64,000 nucleotides of DNA from Archaeoglobus sulfaticallidus PM70-1 (GCF_000385565.1 NC_021169.1:1656571-1720570); one strand, 5' to 3'; shown: positions 29,201-38,436, numbered from the stretch's first letter. Made by a program: numbers and translations. Notes: generated from the letters alone by a model not told the origin.

Positions 29201-32200
29201 TCCAACTTTGACTGCTTTCAGTCTGAATCCAAACCAGTTCCACTTTCCGCCCCAGAGGAACCTCTCAATTTTGGCAGTATCGTTCCATCCAGTTCCATTC
29301 CACACCAGTAAACCATCAGGAACCTTTATGGTAGCGTTCACCTTACCCGGAGCAGTTACATTAACATAGCTACCTATCCAGAACTCCCTGCCCATCATCA
29401 CTTTCCGTGGATAGTACATCCTCCATGCATCGAGATGGAATTCTTTCAGTGTGATTGGGTGTGTTGTATACACATTGTTCGCAGTTATCGTATCACCAGA
29501 AACCTTTGCAACAATCCAATATTTTCCACCAAGATAACCTGTTGTATTCCAAGTTATTTTTGTCACATTCCAGCCATATCCTGTCAGTGCTGGCCCTTTC
29601 AATAATGTTTGCATAGTCTTGTTAAACAGAACTTCCTGCAAGCCATTCTCATTATACACTGAAACATTCAGCACATAGCTGTCGACCTCCGTTTTTCTGA
29701 GATTTCTGACTATAACATCGAAGTTAGCCTCATCGCCAACCACATAGTAGCTGTAGTAACCATAGATATAAGGTTGAATGTCGGTAACCTTTGACACAAC
29801 AACACTCGCATTCTCAGGAACAACTTTCATGTAGAGATTGTTTGTGGATATTAAGTTTCCAGTCAGGTTAAACCATGAGAATACATACTTGTCCGTCTTT
29901 ACCCTGAAAGTCAGATTTGCAAGCAGGAACTTACCGCTTGCGTTTATATTGTCACCAGTAATTCTGATCGCCCTGTATGGCCAGCCCCACATGTTGTAGT
30001 AGTTGAGGTTGTAATCTGAGGATGCTGAGACGAAGTAGAAGGCTTTGTAGTTATATATTAAATACAGATTGACACTATCAATCTCAAGCGAGGAGTTTAG
30101 CTCAATGCTGACATTAACAGTATCTCCCAGCATTGCAGAGGTTGTGTTTGGTATCACGGTGCCATTAACCTCAAGAATGGCTGCTGTAAGCATCTTTGTG
30201 AATGTGTTATTGCCCTCATTAAGTTCTGCCTCAACATCATCGGAGTCTGCAACCAGAGTTATGTTGTGTATTCCCGCAGGGAAGTTGTAGTTAACAGAGA
30301 TGTTCCAGAACTCCCCAGGCTTTAACAATGGTATTGAATACGTATTCACCAAGTTGTTGTTTATGTATAGCGATGCATTGGTCTGTTTTGCCCAGACATC
30401 TCCAATATTTACAACAACAATCTCAAAGTTTGCCGTTCCGGGGTTTATGAGGTCTGGTGCTAACACGATTGGTACAAGATCAGGCTGAGAAATGCAAAGT
30501 GTTCTCGTAGCATTGTTGTTGCCTTCATTAATCTCCTCAATATCATTATTTGAATCAACTGTTATGTTGAACGTGTAGCAACCGACATCGATGCTCGATG
30601 CATCCACAACTGCCGTATCACTCAGATTGAGGACTCCATCAGCATTCAGATCATTTAGCTCCTCCTGACCAATGCTGGTACTGTAGCTGTGGCCTTTGTA
30701 GGTGGCAGACAGATCGAATGTTTTGTCCACAGTTACACCAGGAATCAGATTTCTTATCTCAAATGTTGAATTCACCACTACAAAAGGATAGCTGTATGTT
30801 GTTCCACCATAGCTATCCCCTGCTTTGTGCTTTTTGATATACATCGTCTCGTTACCGAATTCGTCATAGACATGCAGTATACCTACTAGATCCGGTTTTG
30901 GTTTTATGACATAAACGTAGGCAATACTAAAGTTGTTCAACTCGTTCAGTTCATCGTTCGCATTTCCAGGATCCACAACAGCCTTGATTTCATGCAACCC
31001 CTCTGATGTGAAAGTGTAGCTGTAGCTGAACTTGGCTTCTGCATTAGGTGCCAGTTGCGGTACATTGAATGTCTGAACTCTCGTGCCACTCACATACAGA
31101 TCAAGGGTTGTTGAATTAGAGTTAGCAGAACCGATGTTCTTAACCGTGAGGTTGATTTGTAGCTGTTCGTTTATATTAAGATGGTCGACACACTCAATGC
31201 TGACAGTTAGATCCGGCTTGGGTGCAGGTGGTTGCTTAACTGTGATGACATATATCGATGAGTTGGGTTCATAGGGGTTCAGCACGGCAATTAAGTCCTT
31301 AGCACCATCTCCATTTACATCATACCCCATTCCATCATATGAGTAGAATGGTTGTATCAGCATAAACTGATCACTGCTGCTGACATTGAATATATAGGCC
31401 AGATTATCTCCCGTTAACACAATTCCACTCAGGTACTTGTCGGAATCGAAGCCCGCAAACTCTGTCACATTGAACAGGTCGCCCTTTCCGTCCCCATCAA
31501 AGTCCCCTAAGAAGATATAGAACACAGTATTTTTCTCCCAGATTATACTTCCATCAGCACCATTTACAGCCAGAGCGTAACCAACACCATAGTACGGTCT
31601 CACTACATAATCCAAGACACCATCTCCCGTGAGATCACCCACACAGAATAGATCTAATCCAGCATTGCTAACATAATCTCTTGATAAGTTCCAGAGTTCG
31701 TTTCCGTTGACTTCTAATTTGACAAGTTTGAAGTTACCAGTGTGATTCTTCCAGTCATAATTGTTTCCATAAACCACTATGCTTCCTTTCGCAACCGTAA
31801 CTTCCTCAAAGTCTCCAAGCTCATAGTTCCATTCAGCGTTTCCTGTGTTGTCCCTCACGTATACAGAACTCTTGTCATATGTGAGGAACTCACAGGCTCC
31901 ATCCAGATCGGCATCTAGACAGGGAGTTATTAGTTTTTGGGAGACATTAAACAGTTCATTTCCATTATTACCACCACTGAGGATTACCGTATATGGTCCA
32001 TCTAAGCTTACCAGAACATCCTCTATTCCATCACCATCCTTGTCGTCCACAGGTGAATAAACATTCGGCTCGTAATCGAAAGTCCTTGTCCAGAATGTTT
32101 CTCCACTGCTGCCGTTTATCGCTTCAAGTACATATTTTCCTCCCTGAGAATACTTCAGAAGGACATCCTTTCTCCCATTGTTGTCAAAATCGTATCCCCA

Positions 32201-33361
32201 TGAATAATACGAGAAATCATATCCCGCTATTTCGTTCTGGGCTGTGGTAACAATCATCACCGCATTCTTATCCAAATCTCCCTCACTTGCTGCATTACCT
32301 GATATAACATTTGGCCACTCTTCCACAAAGGATCTTACCCATAGAACGTTGTTGAACCCGAAGTCAATAGCCACCACATAGCCATTCACCACATAGGAGC
32401 TGAACCAGTCAGAATCCGTTGCTCCAACTATAATCTCCTTGAATCCGTCATTATCTACATCGGTTATCCCGTAGTTCCAGTGGGATATACTAAGACTTGA
32501 ATTAATGTAAGTTACAAGAAGTGATCCATCATTTCTCACAGCAAAGATTGCATCACCGCAGAATATGACAATATCCTTCAATCCATCTCCATTTAGGTCA
32601 TCTGCAGTAATATGACTTATTTCATGACTCGCCAGAGGAACATTCCACAACTCGCTGCCATCCACACCATTCAAAGCCACCACTTTGTAAACCATGCCAC
32701 CCTCATTAGGATCATAAGTGTGTATGGCAAAAACAAAGTCTTTTGCCCCATCTCCGTTTAGATCTTCAAGAACTGAAGTATCCCATACAGAAATATTGCT
32801 GTAGCTGGCATTCCAAAGCACTTTTGCATTTCCCGCAACATTGAAAAACGCTGTCTTATTAACCTTATTCACTGTAATTGAACCATTAACAACATTGTCA
32901 AAATAGCTCGTGTTGAAATCCTGACCACTGTATTCTGCCATAGTTATATTAAGGTCGCTTGTTCCTGCATCTATTCCCCTGAAATATATCCTAGCTATTT
33001 CCGTTGGCTGAACAATCGTTGGATAATTCGACAGCACCATCACAACCCTGATACTTCCATTTTTGTTGTCAATTGCGCTGAGGTTAAATGCAACAAAGGT
33101 GGAGTTCTTTAGCCCTGTAGCCACTACAACAGTAGGATCAAATGTTAGCTCCAAATCTATGCCTGTAGCGTTGGTTATATTTCCTACCATTACTGGTATC
33201 TCAGCAGTATCACCCCAGTCAATCGTTGCAGATCCCACAGAGATATCTGATGCACTGGATGTCCCTAATACAATGAAAACCAGAAGAATAGTGGCAATTG
33301 ATAACTTTTCTATGGTAATTGCTCTGCGAAGAACATCTCTATTTTTTTCATGTGATTTCAT
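26273..33361 (-). CDS. Giant surface protein: cohesins, FG-GAP-like repeats, CARDB, thioester domain, PEGA, dockerin-like repeats
   Basis: 2362 residues. In order: signal helix; cohesin-like domain (about 38-165); FG-GAP-like repeats with DxNxDGxxD loops (about 195-705, e.g. DLNGDGAKD, DFDGDGKGD); three CARDB-type domains (from about 710, 822 and 959); a second cohesin-like domain (about 1058-1195); beta domains resembling alpha-2-macroglobulin; a thioester-type domain with YPYGCVEQTTS (Cys1491, Gln1494) and an alpha/alpha repeat region to about 1800; a PEGA domain (about 2075-2150); and two copies of a 49-residue dockerin-like repeat (DVDGDSGVTDWDSW) at the C-terminus. No membrane anchor is seen, so it is probably held by its dockerin-like end binding a neighbour's cohesin. 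Domain borders are judged by eye. Confidence 0.82.
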   Translation of the reverse strand: MKSHEKNRDVLRRAITIEKLSIATILLVFIVLGTSSASDISVGSATIDWGDTAEIPVMVGNITNATGIDLELTFDPTVVVATGLKNSTFVAFNLSAIDNKNGSIRVVMVLSNYPTIVQPTEIARIYFRGIDAGTSDLNITMAEYSGQDFNTSYFDNVVNGSITVNKVNKTAFFNVAGNAKVLWNASYSNISVWDTSVLEDLNGDGAKDFVFAIHTYDPNEGGMVYKVVALNGVDGSELWNVPLASHEISHITADDLNGDGLKDIVIFCGDAIFAVRNDGSLLVTYINSSLSISHWNYGITDVDNDGFKEIIVGATDSDWFSSYVVNGYVVAIDFGFNNVLWVRSFVEEWPNVISGNAASEGDLDKNAVMIVTTAQNEIAGYDFSYYSWGYDFDNNGRKDVLLKYSQGGKYVLEAINGSSGETFWTRTFDYEPNVYSPVDDKDGDGIEDVLVSLDGPYTVILSGGNNGNELFNVSQKLITPCLDADLDGACEFLTYDKSSVYVRDNTGNAEWNYELGDFEEVTVAKGSIVVYGNNYDWKNHTGNFKLVKLEVNGNELWNLSRDYVSNAGLDLFCVGDLTGDGVLDYVVRPYYGVGYALAVNGADGSIIWEKNTVFYIFLGDFDGDGKGDLFNVTEFAGFDSDKYLSGIVLTGDNLAYIFNVSSSDQFMLIQPFYSYDGMGYDVNGDGAKDLIAVLNPYEPNSSIYVITVKQPPAPKPDLTVSIECVDHLNINEQLQINLTVKNIGSANSNSTTLDLYVSGTRVQTFNVPQLAPNAEAKFSYSYTFTSEGLHEIKAVVDPGNANDELNELNNFSIAYVYVIKPKPDLVGILHVYDEFGNETMYIKKHKAGDSYGGTTYSYPFVVVNSTFEIRNLIPGVTVDKTFDLSATYKGHSYSTSIGQEELNDLNADGVLNLSDTAVVDASSIDVGCYTFNITVDSNNDIEEINEGNNNATRTLCISQPDLVPIVLAPDLINPGTANFEIVVVNIGDVWAKQTNASLYINNNLVNTYSIPLLKPGEFWNISVNYNFPAGIHNITLVADSDDVEAELNEGNNTFTKMLTAAILEVNGTVIPNTTSAMLGDTVNVSIELNSSLEIDSVNLYLIYNYKAFYFVSASSDYNLNYYNMWGWPYRAIRITGDNINASGKFLLANLTFRVKTDKYVFSWFNLTGNLISTNNLYMKVVPENASVVVSKVTDIQPYIYGYYSYYVVGDEANFDVIVRNLRKTEVDSYVLNVSVYNENGLQEVLFNKTMQTLLKGPALTGYGWNVTKITWNTTGYLGGKYWIVAKVSGDTITANNVYTTHPITLKEFHLDAWRMYYPRKVMMGREFWIGSYVNVTAPGKVNATIKVPDGLLVWNGTGWNDTAKIERFLWGGKWNWFGFRLKAVKVGEYGNGTTKEINITFTGRDKVDEINSSSAVDQVPDYKLIVWVPTIKLRSYNTTILSDTSNEMTFKTIDTSNVTTFSQKISLVVLAGQEGRVLRGLDYLVQYPYGCVEQTTSRLLGALHTDWYYRTKGYPDVYDSARVNKSIMMGVQSLAKGGVRGQHDNGSWSMWGWNPKGDGFYTMYASYGLGRVAEDDVFGYLVKNNLTTTHVYSSSVNKGKFNFNDTIYWFAQAANRNETTGAIWWEPWQGTHWFFQGHLPVTSWIMVSHYQLINEGLINSSAKQVANQTMANVTKYLVSVQNSDGGWNQWGAKDDPAKPSDAISTALSVWGLKLYGTPSDEVNRSQIENAIEKGVAWLLNNTYSAAPDKVYWHHPLASPWWDNYGRKSEATAYAIIALNESRSMNNLNFTVLDSNNATIAKAVNYLVSVYRGHGSFGYTASTQAALHALTLLQVVPMNETTVTINIDNGAVVKDVTVNSTNPKVIIVLTPDELNAVNSNGTSENTNRRIHTVNVTRVSGDSLVIVSVENEQTVAQTDLIYGTDYVGHKILEVGSGSGTVKIASMEVQQQNELTILPTLPDNMVEGKSYEVTVRVDNNNATALLSPVITVPLGTMNFDSSVTPRWFDSALGWNNFIDGKNFEYDSVNNTLKFYPDQVPGTGYIDIRFNVTPSAGDTTLEVKMFPMYNEENQYIANTTKYVKGYGNISLKIFNASGAALDASVTLDGAAKTSKIQAIEGSHKIRISKSGYVPVEFDVSLNPGDNVTYSVALYKPEELTQPKVVFAEATEFNDMNTIMSVSKDLSITPNASVKASKEYMLSLGGVGKKKIAIPMPKFERGNLWAWINDSVTVEVNGQAVQPEEVTIGNEKVLILDVDGSATVNVTFEGRKLGDVDGDSGVTDWDSWVVLRYNYEKTLENMGIQVQRHPDTSYMWSKSSVYGDVDGDSGVTDWDSWVVLRYNYEKTLENMGIQVQRHPDTADLWGG
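26295..26557 (-). repeat. Exact 116-bp duplication in the dockerin-like region
   Basis: 116 bp at 26295-26410 recur without a single change at 26442-26557, a period of 147 bp (49 codons). Each copy encodes a Ca-binding DVDGDSGVTDWD loop. Identity at synonymous sites points to recent duplication or gene conversion. Confidence 0.95.
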
Positions 33362-33586
33362 TTTAGAAACCTCCCATACAATAATTCGATTCTAAATAAA
33401 ATATTTTAAGCTTTTGGTATCGTATCACCAAAGAATAAATACTGAGAAAAAACCTGAAATATCTGAAAATCGAAACATTTGAAGATATTAAATCGAAAAT
33501 CATTCAGAATAGGGCAGAAATGCGTAAATAATCAAAAACAATTTTACTTAAAACTAATCAATAAAATAATAAAATAATATCTGGTT

Positions 33587-35758
33587 TTAATTGTTACTTG
33601 ATTGACCTGTAACCCCACCTAACTCAAATCTTTCATTAAGAGTGTACCACAGCTTCGCAAGGTCACCGATATCTATCCTACCGTTTCTGTTGAGGTCTCC
33701 GTTGTAGTAGTGAATGCCATCGGCTTTAACCTTGCCAACAAGAAGATATGCCATGTTGGTTATATCCGCTATATCCACATTCCCGTCCAGGTTTATATCT
33801 CCCTTCACAGTGCTGTTCGTTACCGCCCAGAATGCATTGACCATCCCGAAGCCATACACATTATCTGGCCCGGCATCTCCAAGATCAATTGATGCGTTTT
33901 TGAGTATGTTTCTGATTTCTTCAGGTGTCAGCTTGGGATTAACCTGGAGCATCAATGCTATCACTCCACTGATGTGGGGTGTCGCCATCGAGGTTCCGCT
34001 CATGTAACAGTAGCCCCAGAGACATGTTGATACAATATTATACCCGGGAGCAACGAAATCCGGCTTAATTGTAATGTTGCTTCCAAAGCCTACAGGACCT
34101 CTTGAGCTGAAATCAGCTATCCTGGCACTGCTGTCTATGGCTCCAATAGTTATGGCAGAGTAGGATGTTCCCGGCGAGTTTATGGTTCTGAAACCATATG
34201 ATCCGCTATTCCCAGCAGCAATGACAACCGCTGTTCCATTTCTCACGATGGCATCAACAGCCTTATCCGCCAAGCTCGTTCCGTCACTCTCGTATCCTAC
34301 ATAAACCTTAACATAATATGGTATAACCCCTTCTTCTACAATGCTCCATCCGCTCGCATTCCATCCAGTGCTACCCTTTTCGACATCATCGTAAAATCCT
34401 ATTTCAGGAATCTCTATGTCATCGATATACCAGCCCGGATAAACAACACTGGAATCGGTAACGTATCTGAATACTAGCGTTATGTTGTTTCCAGCAAACT
34501 TGCTCAGATTGATCTCCTCAACATATGGCTTGGAATAGCCTGTGTATTCTGCGAGCACATAAGTTGTGTTGTTGCACACAACCTCGACATAACCATAATC
34601 CCATCCTTCATCAATGTCATAGTATGTTTTAAACCTGAGTGTCGCTTTTGTAATGTTCCTAAGGTCAAAATCTCTGCTAAGAGTGTTATCCAAATTGTTC
34701 CCATTTCCGGAATACCAGATGTAGTTTTCTGTATTTTTAAGAGATTCAACTTTTAAAGTCCAGTTTCCGTTTATCAAAGGTTTATCATCGTTGTAGAACC
34801 CATAAACCATATCATTCGTCTGAGTCCAGTTAATTTCAATTCCCTGAACTTCATTACCATTCGGATCGTATAGGGTGAAGCTCAGATTATTTAGGTCAGA
34901 CGACCAAATATTGAGTGTTATGAAAGCTGGCTTGTAAGCTTCCTCAAACAGATGAGGCTCAACGCTGATGTTGTACTCCTCAACCTCACTTGCTGAGAGT
35001 GATGACGAGTAGTAGAACCACTCCATTTGCAAAACTCCACCACTATAGCTTATAACATCCGCACCATTACTGTAAGCCCACTGAAGTCCCTCTATAACCC
35101 GAGAAACCGGAGCCGATCCACTGCTATCAAAAACCTTAACACCCATCAGATAAGCATCCGGAGCCACACCCGTTATTGTTCCGCTTGCCCCATTTCCAGC
35201 CACAGTCCCGGCCACATGAGTTCCGTGACCGTTATCATCATAGGGATAATTTTTGTTGTTCACAAAATCCTTCCATGCTATTATCCTATCTGAAAAATCT
35301 TTATGTGGATAGATCCCGGTATCAACAACAGCAACCTTGATTCCACCACCATCTATGCCAAGACCCCAGACCTTTTCGGCATCCATGAAATCAACGCCCC
35401 ATGCGATGTTTGATGTGGCCTGTATGCTGGACTGTATATCGAAAGCATTGCTACCAGTAACATCGTTTGTATTCACTTCGAAGTCGGGCAGTCTAACAAT
35501 ATAATCAGGTACCACCCTAAAACCTTTCATCTTTAACTCGTCAATAACTTCAGGAGACGCATTTATGGCAACACCATTGACCAGCCATAGGTCCCTTTTC
35601 CCCTTAACTGGTATTTCCGACAGTATCGTGTGACCCTTCATTTTAGCTTTAGGATTTTTATCGAGTAATACAATAACATTCTCCCCCAAGGCTGAAGGAA
35701 AGAGAATAAAAACTATCAGCACAATTGCCAGAGCTTTTACAAAAATTCTACACTCCAT
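33587..35758 (-). CDS. Secreted subtilisin-like serine protease with dockerin domain
   Basis: 723 residues: signal peptide (ALAIVLIVFILFPSALG), a propeptide of about 100 residues, then an S8 peptidase with catalytic Asp146 (VAVVDTGIYP), His178 (NGHGTHVAGTVAG), the oxyanion Asn in IAAGNSGS and Ser590 (MSGTSMATPHISG). A beta-rich insert of about 220 residues splits the catalytic domain between His and Ser. The C-terminus is a dockerin with two Ca loops, GDINLDGNVDIADI and GDLNRNGRIDIGDL. It is the first gene of the surface cluster, 225 bp ahead of the giant gene. It could mature or trim partners after docking; that is inference. Confidence 0.9.
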   Translation of the reverse strand: MECRIFVKALAIVLIVFILFPSALGENVIVLLDKNPKAKMKGHTILSEIPVKGKRDLWLVNGVAINASPEVIDELKMKGFRVVPDYIVRLPDFEVNTNDVTGSNAFDIQSSIQATSNIAWGVDFMDAEKVWGLGIDGGGIKVAVVDTGIYPHKDFSDRIIAWKDFVNNKNYPYDDNGHGTHVAGTVAGNGASGTITGVAPDAYLMGVKVFDSSGSAPVSRVIEGLQWAYSNGADVISYSGGVLQMEWFYYSSSLSASEVEEYNISVEPHLFEEAYKPAFITLNIWSSDLNNLSFTLYDPNGNEVQGIEINWTQTNDMVYGFYNDDKPLINGNWTLKVESLKNTENYIWYSGNGNNLDNTLSRDFDLRNITKATLRFKTYYDIDEGWDYGYVEVVCNNTTYVLAEYTGYSKPYVEEINLSKFAGNNITLVFRYVTDSSVVYPGWYIDDIEIPEIGFYDDVEKGSTGWNASGWSIVEEGVIPYYVKVYVGYESDGTSLADKAVDAIVRNGTAVVIAAGNSGSYGFRTINSPGTSYSAITIGAIDSSARIADFSSRGPVGFGSNITIKPDFVAPGYNIVSTCLWGYCYMSGTSMATPHISGVIALMLQVNPKLTPEEIRNILKNASIDLGDAGPDNVYGFGMVNAFWAVTNSTVKGDINLDGNVDIADITNMAYLLVGKVKADGIHYYNGDLNRNGRIDIGDLAKLWYTLNERFELGGVTGQSSNN

Positions 35759-35889
35759 CTTTAAACGCTTCCTCCCAAACAGTATATAACTATTTTGAAT
35801 ACCTGAATAGATACCAGTGTTAACCAGTCATTTCAAGTACATTCAAGCCTGCAAAAGAATTTTATTATGAGACCATTTTCAGCATAAGG

Positions 35890-36819
35890 ATGTTCGAGCG
35901 AAAGAACGGAGTGAAAATATACTTCCCGGATGGACATCTGGAGAAGCCAGTATGGGATGCGATGATCGAGGCAGGATATAAGCTGAAGAAGAGCGAAAGA
36001 GGTTATCACATCAGTGTTGACCATCCCGAGATCATTTTAAAGCAGGTCAGGCCCCAAATCATGCCATTCTACATTATGAGGGGTAGAGGAGATGGTGGTT
36101 TTACCGGAGAGGATATTCTCGAGAACTCCATGCTTAGATATGAAAAGCTGAATGAGAAGGTTGTTGTTGTGGAGAGGTTACCTTTCAGACCGACAAAACT
36201 TGTTGTTGCAGTATCAGAAGAAATGTATCCGGGAGTAAAAACAATTGAAGATCTGAAAGAGGTTGCCGGAGATAAAGAGCTTATGTTCGCATCCGAGTTC
36301 CCAGATCTGGCTAAAAAATATTGCGAGGAGAAGGGATTGAATGCTATTGTTTTTGATCCCATTGGCAAAACAGAGGCATCAATTCTTCCCCCAGATCCAG
36401 AAGCAGATTTAATTTTGGAAATAACCGAATTCGGGACAACTTTGAGAGAGAACGGATGCAGAATAATAGATGTCGTTAAAGATCCTGTTTATTCCGTTTT
36501 CATAGCAAATAAAGAATCATACAGCAATCCGCACAAGAGAAAACTGATGGAAAATCTGATAACAGACATAAAAGAGGTGCTCGATTCAAGAAATCTCGTT
36601 AGCTTCCTGTTCAATGTCCCGGATGAGAACGACATACCCAAGATACTTGAGTTCCTCACCAGCGAGGGTTTTGATCCAACCGTATCAAAGCTCGCTAAAG
36701 GCGGCGTGGCAATACACATAATTATCGACAGATCGAAGGTTAAGTTCCTCAAGCCCGTTATCAGAGAGATGGGAGGCAAGAGAATAGCCACACAGCCAGT
36801 AATATCCTTTGGAGAGTGA
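35890..36819 (+). CDS. hisG: ATP phosphoribosyltransferase, long form
   Basis: Catalyses the first step of histidine synthesis, ATP plus PRPP. The 309-residue length and the extra C-terminal domain (about 225-309, VAIHIIIDRSKVKFLKPVIR) indicate the long, self-contained, histidine-regulated form. The PRPP site is seen as EITEFGTTLRENG near residue 178, and the N-terminal FPDGHLEKPVWDAM replaces the more usual PKGRL-type start. No other his genes are adjacent. It is divergent from the protease gene with 131 bp between. Confidence 0.85.
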   Translation: MFERKNGVKIYFPDGHLEKPVWDAMIEAGYKLKKSERGYHISVDHPEIILKQVRPQIMPFYIMRGRGDGGFTGEDILENSMLRYEKLNEKVVVVERLPFRPTKLVVAVSEEMYPGVKTIEDLKEVAGDKELMFASEFPDLAKKYCEEKGLNAIVFDPIGKTEASILPPDPEADLILEITEFGTTLRENGCRIIDVVKDPVYSVFIANKESYSNPHKRKLMENLITDIKEVLDSRNLVSFLFNVPDENDIPKILEFLTSEGFDPTVSKLAKGGVAIHIIIDRSKVKFLKPVIREMGGKRIATQPVISFGE

Positions 36820-36902
36820 GAAATTAGTCAATAGAATTTAACCCAGGAGTTTAACCCAAGCCGGACAGAAAATTTTTTATTTTTTTATTCTGAAGTTGTC
36901 AC

Positions 36903-36971
36903 ATGGATGCGATAATATATCTGGCATTGTTGCTGTTCGCACTGTCCTGGATAGCCTTGATGGCGAGTTAA
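36903..36971 (+). CDS. Possible 22-residue membrane peptide
   Basis: ATG 36903 opens a 22-codon frame that is one hydrophobic helix (MDAIIYLALLLFALSWIALM then AS). A T/A-rich TATA-like stretch (36874-36880) lies about 26 bases upstream, so the message could be leaderless, and a T-rich run (36981-36993) follows as a possible terminator. No relative is recognised. It could be a real small protein or chance. Confidence 0.3.
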   Translation: MDAIIYLALLLFALSWIALMAS

Positions 36972-37004
36972 CTAACCAACCTTTTTTATTTTTGCCTTAT
37001 GCTA

Positions 37005-37235
37005 AAAGCTGTTCCCGGCACTTAACACTGCAGTTCATAGCTTTGCTATTGCAGCCTCCAGCAGATGACCCGGGCCGGGATGTACCACGCATGGGTTGAC
37101 CCGAAATCATTGAAAGCTGAGCTCTCTCATCCGGGGACCTAGATGCGTGGATGCAAGATGCATGTACCCCTATGCTTGCGGGAAGCATCATCATCTGCCA
37201 CGCATACTCCGCTCCCTCCCCGATAGGGGTTATTA
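37005..37235 (+). ncRNA. Candidate structured noncoding RNA, strand uncertain
   Basis: A conspicuously GC-rich block in AT-rich DNA with no coding frame. GCAGATGA (37061-37068) can pair with TCATCTGC (37191-37198), enclosing several local hairpins: GGGT-TG-ACCC, ATGCA-AGA-TGCAT and ATGCTT-GCGGG-AAGCAT. The segment CCACGCAT occurs twice (near 37085 and 37198) around a single ATGCGTGG (near 37143), so two pairings exclude each other. On the plus strand it ends CCCC-GATA-GGGG-TTATT, like a terminator, and a T/A box lies upstream. It does not match tRNA, 5S, SRP or RNase P RNA signatures I know. Confidence 0.45.
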
Positions 37236-37366
37236 GATATTTGATACTAATGATTAATAAGTTTTTCATAGGTTTCCAGCAACCCGATACCAACCAAACA
37301 ATTCTGCAAAATAAATGATTGAAAAAAATTTAATATTCGAAAATTAACTGAGTTAATGGTGATAAT

Positions 37367-38431
37367 ATGAAAAACCTGCAGGAGGTTATCTCCCTCATCC
37401 AGAAAAGATCTGCTGAGATTGATGCAAAAAACGAGATGCCTGAAGAGGTTCTGAAAGCCTTATTCGAAAACGGTTTGATGTCAGCATTAGCAAGTAAAGA
37501 TTTTGGTCTGGAAAGCTACTCAAAAGCCTCGCTGATTGCTGAAGAGCTTGCAAAGGTCAGTGCTGGGGTGGCACATGTTACAGTTGTTCACAACATGGCA
37601 GTTGATGCCTTAAGACTCTTCGGCAGCGAAGATCAGAAAGAATACATGAAAAGGCTGGTTGAATCAGATGTCGGAACCATAGCGATAACCGAGCCATCAG
37701 GGGGGAGCGATGTCGCATCGATGAAAACAGTGGCAGAGAAAGTTGAAGGGGGCTATCTGATTAACGGAAGAAAAACCTTGATAACTAATGCCGCTTTTGC
37801 GAAGATATTCATTGTTTTTGCCAAGGTTGATGGGAAGATCACTGCATTTATCGTGGATAGAGACGATGGCATAACAACAAGAAAGCTCAACCCCTCTGGA
37901 TTTCGAGGGAGCGGACTTTCTTCAGTCGAGTTCAAGGATGTTTTCGTTAGCGAAGACAGCATCCTCGGCGGGACTGGCAAGGGTATGAAGGTGGCTCTGG
38001 CTACCTTAGCAGTCAACAGAATTCCTTTTTCAGCGATAGGTCTCGGGATTGCGAAAAGATGCTTCGAGCTTGCAGTAAAATACGCCAAAGGGAGAGATGC
38101 CTTCGGCAAGAAGTTGATGGACTTTCAGGGAATGCAGTGGATGCTCGCAGACATTTTCGCAGATATCGAAGCGTTAGACAAACTGATAAAATACTCAGCA
38201 ATGGTAGCCGATGGAGAGATAGAGGGGTCAACCACAGTGCTTGGAGCTGTATGCAAGCTGAAGGCTGCCGAGGTTGCGAAGAGGTGTGCAGATGTGGCGA
38301 TAGAGGTCTATGGAGGGCATGGAGTGATGTCCGGCTCTCCTGTAGAGAGAGCATACAGAGATGCCAAGATTCTTGATATAGCTGAGGGTACTTCTGAGAT
38401 CATGAAGGTAATCCTGTCAAGGAGCTTCTGA
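37367..38431 (+). CDS. Acyl-CoA dehydrogenase
   Basis: A FAD enzyme of 354 residues that introduces the alpha-beta double bond in acyl-CoA during fatty acid or organic acid breakdown. Family landmarks: IAITEPSGGSDVASMKT (flavin/substrate loop), GRDAFGKKLMDFQGMQW and YGGHGVMSGSPVERAYRDAK. The likely catalytic Glu is in DIAEGTSEIMK near the C-terminus. It is slightly shorter than the usual 380 residues, with a trimmed N-terminal helix. It lies 5 bp ahead of the CBS-domain gene. Confidence 0.92.
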   Translation: MKNLQEVISLIQKRSAEIDAKNEMPEEVLKALFENGLMSALASKDFGLESYSKASLIAEELAKVSAGVAHVTVVHNMAVDALRLFGSEDQKEYMKRLVESDVGTIAITEPSGGSDVASMKTVAEKVEGGYLINGRKTLITNAAFAKIFIVFAKVDGKITAFIVDRDDGITTRKLNPSGFRGSGLSSVEFKDVFVSEDSILGGTGKGMKVALATLAVNRIPFSAIGLGIAKRCFELAVKYAKGRDAFGKKLMDFQGMQWMLADIFADIEALDKLIKYSAMVADGEIEGSTTVLGAVCKLKAAEVAKRCADVAIEVYGGHGVMSGSPVERAYRDAKILDIAEGTSEIMKVILSRSF

Positions 38432-38436
38432 TAAAT

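Noticed and set aside
21200-35000. Cellulosome for plant polymer breakdown
   Set aside because: No glycoside hydrolase, esterase or carbohydrate-binding module was seen; the only enzyme in the cluster is a protease.
37005-37235. RNase P, SRP or 5S RNA gene
   Set aside because: The conserved cores I would expect (for example the GAGGAAAGUC region of RNase P or the SRP helix 8 loop) are absent on both strands.
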